Assembly: GCA_947459855.1 (NCBI GenBank)
Contig: CANHFL010000080.1
Location: 1-6,135, forward strand
Direction of reading: 5' to 3'
DNA from: Planctomycetaceae bacterium
GTDB lineage: Bacteria; Planctomycetota; Phycisphaerae; Phycisphaerales; SM1A02
Length of the DNA stretch: 6,135 bases
The notes below the pieces were generated by a model that was given only the letters and a program-made list of their open reading frames with translations, did not search any database and was not told the DNA's origin. Both the position numbers and the translations under genes were made by a program. Shown in pieces: positions 1-4,332 of the stretch (within the stretch, counting starts at the first letter, position 1; every line of letters starts with the position of its first letter).

Positions 1-1011
1 GAGCCCGTAGGTGCCCACGTACCGCGCGCGGCGTGCGAGCGGCAGCTCGGGGATCTCCGCGCGCACGCGCTCGCGCCACGCATCGTCCACCATCACCGGC
101 ACCAGGTCGGGATCCGGGAAGTAGCGGTAGTCGTGCGCGTCCTCCTTCTCGCGCTGCAGGACGGTGCACATGCGGACGTCGTCCCAGCCGCGCGTGCTCT
201 TCGCGCCCGGGCCCATGACCTTGCCGTCCTGGCGCCAGCGCTTCGGGGCCTCGCACTCCTCGAAGTCGATCGCGCCGCGCAGCGCCTTGAAGCTGTTGAG
301 GTTCTTCACCTCGACCACCGGCGTCTTGACGACGGTGCCGTCCTCGAGCTCCATGATCACGTTGATGTTGGGCTCGAAGCGCATGTGCCCCTTCTGCATG
401 ACGCCCTCGGAGACGCCCAGGAACCGGCAGATGTTGCGCAGTTCCTGCGCGAACGTCACGACGTCGGCCGCGCAGTCGAAGTCCGGCGCGGTGACGATCT
501 CCAGGAGCGGAGTGCCCGCACGGTTCAGGTCGACCAGCGAACCCTCGTAATGGAAGCCGCCGGGCAGCTCGTGGCCGAGCTTGCCGGTGTCCTCCTCGAG
601 GTGCGCACGGATGATCCCGATGCGCTTCATGCCGCCCGCCGCGCAGGGCACCTCGACCGCGCCGTCGTGGCAGAGCGGCAGGTCGTACTGGCTGATCTGG
701 TAGCCCTTCGGCAGGTCGGGGTAGTAGTAGTTCTTGCGGTCCCACTTCGAGAAGCGGGCGACCTGGCAGCCCAGGGCCAGGCCCACCATCATCGACATCT
801 CGACGGCGCGGCGGTTCATCACCGGCAGGCTGCCGGGCAGCGCGGCGACGACGGGCGTCACCAGCGAGTTGGGCTCGCGGTCGTGGAAGTCGGGGTGCGC
901 CGGGTTGCCAGCGCGCGTGAACATCTTGCTGCGCGTGGCGAGCTCGACGTGGATCTCGAGCCCGACCTTGAGGCGGACGTTCTTCACGGCCGCGGTGGCG
1001 GTGGCGGTCAT
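1..1011 (-). CDS. gatB: Aspartyl/glutamyl-tRNA amidotransferase subunit B, partial (N-terminal 337 residues)
   Basis: GatB is the kinase/tRNA-binding subunit of the cytoplasmic GatCAB complex. It activates the side chain of mischarged Glu-tRNA(Gln) or Asp-tRNA(Asn) with ATP, so that ammonia from GatA can amidate it. Visible landmarks are GLEIHVEL (residues 17-24), KNYYYPDLPKGYQISQYD (93-110), HLEEDTGK (137-144), the family signature DLNRAGTPLLEI (161-172), EVKNLNSF (234-241) and DYRYFPDPDL (294-303). The frame is open to base 1; full-length GatB is about 480-490 residues, so roughly 150 C-terminal residues, including the tail domain that contacts tRNA, are outside the window. The ATG at 1011-1009 is chosen because it begins just before GLEIHV and overlaps the stop of the upstream cyclase gene (ATGA), which suggests translational coupling. 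No separate ribosome binding site is seen. Family assignment is essentially certain; whether it serves Gln, Asn or both cannot be told here. Confidence 0.97.
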   Translation of the reverse strand, partial: MTATATAAVKNVRLKVGLEIHVELATRSKMFTRAGNPAHPDFHDREPNSLVTPVVAALPGSLPVMNRRAVEMSMMVGLALGCQVARFSKWDRKNYYYPDLPKGYQISQYDLPLCHDGAVEVPCAAGGMKRIGIIRAHLEEDTGKLGHELPGGFHYEGSLVDLNRAGTPLLEIVTAPDFDCAADVVTFAQELRNICRFLGVSEGVMQKGHMRFEPNINVIMELEDGTVVKTPVVEVKNLNSFKALRGAIDFEECEAPKRWRQDGKVMGPGAKSTRGWDDVRMCTVLQREKEDAHDYRYFPDPDLVPVMVDDAWRERVRAEIPELPLARRARYVGTYGL

Positions 1012-2111
1012 GGGTCGGGATGATACGAACGCGACGACCCCGCACGCGTGCCGGAGGACGGCGCGCGCAGCGGTGCGGCCACGTTCACCCGGTCGCGGCC
1101 GGCGCGCTTGGCGTCGTAGAGCGCGACGTCGGCGCGCATCACCAGGACGGAGGGGTCCTCGCCGCGGGCCCAGGACGCCACGCCCACCGAGCAGGTGAGC
1201 GGCACCGACTCGTCGGGCGAGATGCGGAACGGGTCGGCCGCGATCCGCCGGCGGATGCGGTCGGCCACCAGCGGCGCGTCGTCGGGCGCGCAGCCCGGCA
1301 GCAGGACGACGAATTCCTCGCCGCCGAAGCGGCAGACCGCGTCCTGCGGGCGGGCCGCCACGCGCAGGCGCTCGGCGAACTCGACCAGGATGCCGTCGCC
1401 GGCGGGGTGGCCATGGGTGTCGTTGACCGCCTTGAAGTGGTCGATGTCGATCATCGCCAGCGCGAAGGGCCGCCCACGGTCGGTGGCGAACTCCACCTCG
1501 CGCGCCAGCAGCGCGTCCAGGCCGGCGCGGTTCCACGCCTGCGTCAGCGGGTCGATGAGGATGCGACGGCGCGCGTCGTCCAGTTCGCGGGCCAGCGCGG
1601 CCTGCGCGCTGGTGAGCTCCATGTGACGCAGCTGGTCCTCGGCCATCGATGCGAGGTCGCGCAGCGCGGACAGGTCCTCGGGCTCGAAGGCGCGGGGCAC
1701 GGTGTCGATCACGCCCAGGGCGCCGATGCGCGAGCCGTCCGGCGCCCGGAGCGCGACGCCCGCGTAGGCGCGCGCGTGGGGTTCACCGGTCACCATCCCG
1801 CAGCAGGTGAAGCGCTGGTCGGCCAGCGCGTCGGGCACCACGAACGGCCCGTCGGCGCGGATCGCCCACGGCGCGAAGCCGTCGCGGCGCGGCACCTCGG
1901 AGAGGCGCATCCCATGGCGCGACTTGAACCACGTCTGGCGGGCACCGACCAGCGAGACCGTCGCGATGGGCGCGCGAAGCAGCCGAGCCGCCAGCCGCGT
2001 GATGCGGTCGAAGCGCTCCTCGGCCGGCGTGTAGACGATGGACAGCCCCTCGAGCGCGTCGAGGCGCGCCTGCTCGCCGGAACCCGGGGCGTCGTTGGAG
2101 TCCGCTGACAC
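1008..2111 (-). CDS. GAF-GGDEF diguanylate cyclase
   Basis: Predicted soluble cytoplasmic enzyme that condenses two GTP into cyclic di-GMP. Numbered from the GTG at 2111 (367 residues), an N-terminal GAF sensor spans about 20-165 and includes PFVVPDALAD (89-98) and GEPHARAYAGVALRAPDG (109-126). A short helical linker follows, then a GGDEF domain from about 185: DPLT (187-190), DIDHFKAVND with the metal-binding Asp222, GHPAGD, and the signature GGEEF (263-267). RPQD (254-257) lies exactly five residues before GGEEF, the position of the RxxD product-inhibition site, so the enzyme should be both active and feedback-controlled. No membrane segment or signal peptide is seen. The start is uncertain: a TTG at 2147 would add 12 residues (MRRGGAAGILLP) with no homology-like character, and neither start has a good ribosome binding site. 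The stop overlaps the gatB start. The GAF pocket lacks the usual FCxHAI pattern (see findings), so its ligand is unknown. Confidence 0.93.
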   Translation of the reverse strand: MSADSNDAPGSGEQARLDALEGLSIVYTPAEERFDRITRLAARLLRAPIATVSLVGARQTWFKSRHGMRLSEVPRRDGFAPWAIRADGPFVVPDALADQRFTCCGMVTGEPHARAYAGVALRAPDGSRIGALGVIDTVPRAFEPEDLSALRDLASMAEDQLRHMELTSAQAALARELDDARRRILIDPLTQAWNRAGLDALLAREVEFATDRGRPFALAMIDIDHFKAVNDTHGHPAGDGILVEFAERLRVAARPQDAVCRFGGEEFVVLLPGCAPDDAPLVADRIRRRIAADPFRISPDESVPLTCSVGVASWARGEDPSVLVMRADVALYDAKRAGRDRVNVAAPLRAPSSGTRAGSSRSYHPDP

Positions 2112-2186
2112 TGGCAAAAGGATGCCCGCCGCACCCCCCCGGCGCAAGACGTTCCCGGCGGGATTTGACGGCCCGCGGCATCGGAA

Positions 2187-2229
2187 ACGAAACCGACGCG
2201 CCGCCGTTCAGGCGCCGCGTCGGTTTCGT
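2187..2229 (-). terminator. Probable intrinsic terminator of tRNA-Cys
   Basis: An inverted repeat has 14 perfectly paired bases (2187-2200 with 2216-2229), one C-C mismatch, four more pairs (2202-2205 with 2211-2214) and a five-base loop. Read on the minus strand it begins about five bases after the tRNA 3' end, has A-rich sequence on the 5' side of the stem, and ends GGTTTCGT followed by TTCC. The U tract is short and interrupted, so termination strength is uncertain. On the plus strand no U run follows. It separates the tRNA from the cyclase-gatB unit, implying that the cyclase has its own promoter between about 2112 and 2186. I could not identify convincing promoter hexamers there. Confidence 0.68.
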
Positions 2230-2233
2230 GAAG

Positions 2234-2308
2234 AGGCCGCGGTGGGATTTGAACCCACGAAATAACGGATTTGCAATCCGTCCCCTTAGGCCACTTGGGT
2301 ACGCGGCC
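2234..2308 (-). tRNA. tRNA-Cys (anticodon GCA)
   Basis: A full cloverleaf folds on the minus strand. The acceptor stem is GGCCGCG (2308-2302) paired with CGCGGCC (2241-2235), seven perfect pairs. The bases TA at positions 8-9 are followed by a three-pair D stem (CCC/GGG) with GG in its loop. The anticodon stem ACGGA/TCCGT closes the loop TTGCAAA, with anticodon GCA at 2274-2272. There is a six-base variable region, and the T stem GTGGG/CCCAC closes the loop TTCAAAT. The discriminator at 2234 is U, the known identity base of cysteine tRNAs, which supports the assignment independently of the anticodon. CCA is not encoded (CTT follows the U), so it must be added by the nucleotidyltransferase. 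Length is 75 bases. It stands alone, with no other tRNA nearby. Confidence 0.97.
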
Positions 2309-2319
2309 GCAAGCGGACT

Positions 2320-2351
2320 CGTATAGTGGCACACGCGTGTCGCGGCGTCAA
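2320..2351 (-). promoter_or_regulatory. Possible promoter of tRNA-Cys
   Basis: On the minus strand, TTGACG (2351-2346) resembles a -35 box and TATACG (2325-2320) resembles a -10 box. The latter ends 11 bases before the tRNA 5' end, a good distance for a tRNA promoter. The gap between them is 20 bases, longer than the usual 16-18, so either the -35 match is chance or the -10 is read a few bases further upstream. The same stretch must also hold the promoter of the divergent plus-strand gene starting at 2419. Apart from TATAGT at 2322-2327, which overlaps this -10, I see no plus-strand candidate. Confidence 0.3.
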
Positions 2352-2418
2352 CGCTGGCACCCGCCCCCGTCCGGCGGATTTGGACGAATCACGGCCACCA
2401 CGCCCCCCGACGCTCGCC

Positions 2419-3456
2419 ATGACCCTCCTGCCGCTCCTCGTCGCGCTGCTTATGAGCCCCCAGACGGCTCCGACGGCGACCGCGCAGGGAACGCCGCCGG
2501 CCGACCGACCGGCACCCCCCGCGTCCCTCGCGAAGGCACCCGACGCGTTGCCCAAGTCGCGCGTCCGTGCGCCGGTCCTGCGCGAGGGCACGTACCTGGC
2601 GGGCGTGCAGGGCTTCTTCGCGTCGAGCGCCGCGGAGCCCGGACTGCTCGTCTTCAAGCTCGACGAAGGCATGGCCGCCAACGTGCGCCGCACGCTCTTC
2701 GTGATGCCGTGCGACCCCTCGGACGACGTGAAGGCGATCCTGTCCGACATCACCGTCGACACGCCGGCGATGTTCGAGGTGAGCGGACGCGTCTACGACT
2801 ACCGCGGCCGCGCGTACCTGCTGCCGGTCTCGGTGGTGGCGCTGAGGAACCCGCCGCCGCCCGACCTGATCAGCCGCACGCCGCCGAAGGAGATCGTCGG
2901 CCCCGCGCCCATCGCGACGTCGCGCCCTGCTCCACGGCTCGACGCCTACCTGGACGAGTCGACGGCGCCGATGGAGCTGCCGACGCGCGAGGCACCGCGC
3001 CCGCGCATGGCGCACGAGCCGGACCCTGCGGTCTTCCCGGCGCTGGACGACGGCATGGCCGACGACATCGAGCGGCGCCTGGAGGCCGGAATCCAGCGCA
3101 GCAAGACCGCGACGGCGCTGCGCCCCGCCGCGCAGGACGGCGACCGCACCAGGCTGCTGCCCGCGGCGACGCGCCTGCAGCAGCGCCGTGCCACGGTGCT
3201 GCGCGACCCGGTGACCGGCGCATGGCGCGCCCGCCTGGATGCCGCACGCGCCGGGCTGGGCGTCGACGACGGCGCCGAGGTCACGATGGAGATCCTGCCC
3301 ACGCACGCGCTGGAGACGCTGGAACGCAAGGCGCGCGAGCAGCCCGTGGGCACGGCGTGGCTCCTGAGCGGCGAGGTCGTGGTGTCGAAGGACCGCGGCT
3401 TCCTGCTGCTCGAGCGCGCGGCCCCCGTGGCGCCGGACCGGTTCATGACCCCCTGA
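2419..3456 (+). CDS. Secreted protein of unknown function with a duplicated domain
   Basis: Not recognised as a named family. The 345-residue product starts at ATG 2419 with a hydrophobic segment (LLPLLVALLM, residues 3-12) and a likely signal peptidase I site after ATA (20-22). The earlier in-frame GTG at 2326 would put 31 charged, proline-rich residues before this segment and is rejected. After a proline/alanine-rich stretch, residues 53-141 begin VLREGTYL and end FEVSGRVYDYRGRAYLLPV. A second, weaker copy at about 260-337 begins VLRDPVTG and ends WLLSGEVVVSKDRGFLLLE. Both have the order VLR(E/D), a beta-rich part, a short helix after LFVMP or MEILP, then (V/L)SGxV...RG(R/F)xxLL. The 118 or so residues between them are acidic and proline-rich and probably disordered. 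The SGxV...RG...LL pattern recalls small beta-barrel parts of uncharacterised planctomycete exported proteins, but that is from memory. There is a single cysteine (98), no lipobox and no Shine-Dalgarno sequence. The gene is probably monocistronic. Confidence 0.85.
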   Translation: MTLLPLLVALLMSPQTAPTATAQGTPPADRPAPPASLAKAPDALPKSRVRAPVLREGTYLAGVQGFFASSAAEPGLLVFKLDEGMAANVRRTLFVMPCDPSDDVKAILSDITVDTPAMFEVSGRVYDYRGRAYLLPVSVVALRNPPPPDLISRTPPKEIVGPAPIATSRPAPRLDAYLDESTAPMELPTREAPRPRMAHEPDPAVFPALDDGMADDIERRLEAGIQRSKTATALRPAAQDGDRTRLLPAATRLQQRRATVLRDPVTGAWRARLDAARAGLGVDDGAEVTMEILPTHALETLERKAREQPVGTAWLLSGEVVVSKDRGFLLLERAAPVAPDRFMTP

Positions 3457-3466
3457 CGTCCGGAAG

Positions 3467-3502
3467 CGTGGCGTGGCGCCGCGTCAGCTGCGCCACGCCG
3501 CG
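3467..3502. terminator. Hairpin between convergent genes, possible bidirectional terminator
   Basis: GGCGTGGCGC (3470-3479) pairs perfectly with GCGCCACGCC (3490-3499) across a ten-base loop; a T-G wobble and two more pairs extend the stem to 3467 and 3502. It lies just after the stop of the plus-strand secreted protein (3456) and takes in the stop and last codons of the minus-strand DNRLRE gene (3484). The position suits a shared terminator for two converging transcripts, but no U run follows on either strand. In GC-rich sequence such a stem could be partly coincidental. Confidence 0.38.
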
Positions 3503-4332
3503 ATGAGCAGCGCGAGGTCGGCGCCGTTGACGGTGCCGTCGGCATCCATGTCCCACGCGCCGGGCTCGCCCCAGTGGGAGAGCAGCACGCCCAGGTCCAG
3601 GCCGTTCACCTTGCCGTCGCCGTTGAAGTCGCCGGGGATCGGGCCCTGCGTGTAGGTGATCGTCAGCAGCGGCCGGCGCGCCGGGTCGGCGCTCTCGCGG
3701 CTCTCGAAGCGCTTCGCCGTGTCGAGCACCGCCTCGTTGCCCACCAGGATCCAGCCGCAGTTGGTGGCGGCGTTCGCCCGCCACGCCGCGACGTCCGCGA
3801 CCAGTGCGGGGGTCGAGGTGAACGTGTACGCGCCGGCAGCCGCGATCGACTTGGATGCGCTGGGCGTGGCCGCGAACTTCCCGCCGGGGACCGACCACAG
3901 CTGGCCCGGATAGAACGTGTGGATCCACGTCGCGTCGTTCGTCTCGGGGATGGTGCCGCCGCCGCCGAAGGCGAAGCTGGCGCCCTCGCCCCACTTCTCC
4001 TGCAGGCGGTGCGCGTTGATCGTCTGCGCGCCGGAGTTCGTCTGGCTCATGTAGACCTTGAGCGAGACGGACGTCACCACCGCACCGGGCGGCAGCGACG
4101 AGACGTCGTACCGGACCACCGCACGCCGAAGCGTGCCCGCGCCATTGGTGCCGACGCGGCCGCAGTAGATGTTCAGCGCGGCGCCCAGCGCATACTGCTG
4201 CGCCGTGGCGGACTCGATGAGCGTGCCGTCGGCGACGGGTTCGAGCGTGACGGTGTCCGCGGCGGCCTGCGCGGCCAGCGCCGCGCACGCGGACAGCGCG
4301 ATGGCAAGCGGGCGGGCGGCGCGCATGGTCAT
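3484..4332 (-). CDS. Secreted DNRLRE-domain protein with C-terminal dockerin-like repeats
   Basis: A 282-residue exported protein. Residues 3-25 form a signal peptide (arginine-containing n-region, hydrophobic LAIALSACAALA, cleavage near AAA-DT). About 26-228 is a DNRLRE-type beta-sandwich domain, a module of bacterial surface and extracellular proteins: RRAVVRYDVSSLPPGAVVTS (69-88) matches the typical RFDLSSLPxGAxVxSAxL core, followed by LKVYMSQ and near the end FESRES...RPLLTITY (209-227). No enzymatic residues are expected in this domain; it is thought to be structural or ligand-binding. Residues 235-282 are two EF-hand-like dockerin repeats. The ATG at 4332 is preferred because it overlaps the stop of the upstream nuclease-like gene (ATGA). 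GTG 4338 and ATG 4326 are alternatives that leave the mature protein unchanged. It is almost certainly co-transcribed with the upstream gene. Its exact partner or substrate is unknown. Confidence 0.88.
   Translation of the reverse strand: MTMRAARPLAIALSACAALAAQAAADTVTLEPVADGTLIESATAQQYALGAALNIYCGRVGTNGAGTLRRAVVRYDVSSLPPGAVVTSVSLKVYMSQTNSGAQTINAHRLQEKWGEGASFAFGGGGTIPETNDATWIHTFYPGQLWSVPGGKFAATPSASKSIAAAGAYTFTSTPALVADVAAWRANAATNCGWILVGNEAVLDTAKRFESRESADPARRPLLTITYTQGPIPGDFNGDGKVNGLDLGVLLSHWGEPGAWDMDADGTVNGADLALLIAAWRS
3487..3630 (-). other. Dockerin-like domain of the DNRLRE protein
   Basis: Two 12-residue calcium-loop motifs with following helices: DFNGDGKVNGLD plus LGVLLSHWG, then DMDADGTVNGAD plus LALLIAAW. 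Asp/Asn fall at loop positions 1, 3, 5, 9 and 12 in both, as in type I dockerin EF-hands, so calcium binding is expected. Aligned with the dockerin of the neighbouring gene, about 25 of 47 residues are identical. No cohesin domain is seen in the window. In planctomycetes such modules are common outside cellulosomes, and what they bind is not known. Confidence 0.85.

Noticed and set aside
133..1023. Long plus-strand open frame opposite gatB
   Set aside because: It is antisense to clear GatB motifs, and its composition (repeats of V, H, A, R, D) is typical of the complement of GC-rich codons.
1020..2108. 362-codon plus-strand open frame opposite the cyclase
   Set aside because: It is antisense to intact GAF and GGDEF motifs and shows no domain-like sequence of its own.
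2234..2308. tRNA-Cys as an integration site for a genomic island
   Set aside because: No integrase and no duplicate of the tRNA 3' end was seen in the window, and flanking genes look like ordinary chromosome.
2326..2418. N-terminal extension of the secreted protein from GTG 2326
   Set aside because: It would bury the signal peptide behind 31 charged and proline-rich residues and run into the tRNA promoter region.
2389..3306. 305-codon minus-strand open frame opposite the secreted unknown protein
   Set aside because: It is R/V/H-rich shadow sequence without a signal peptide or motif; the plus frame has a proper signal peptide and a repeat domain.
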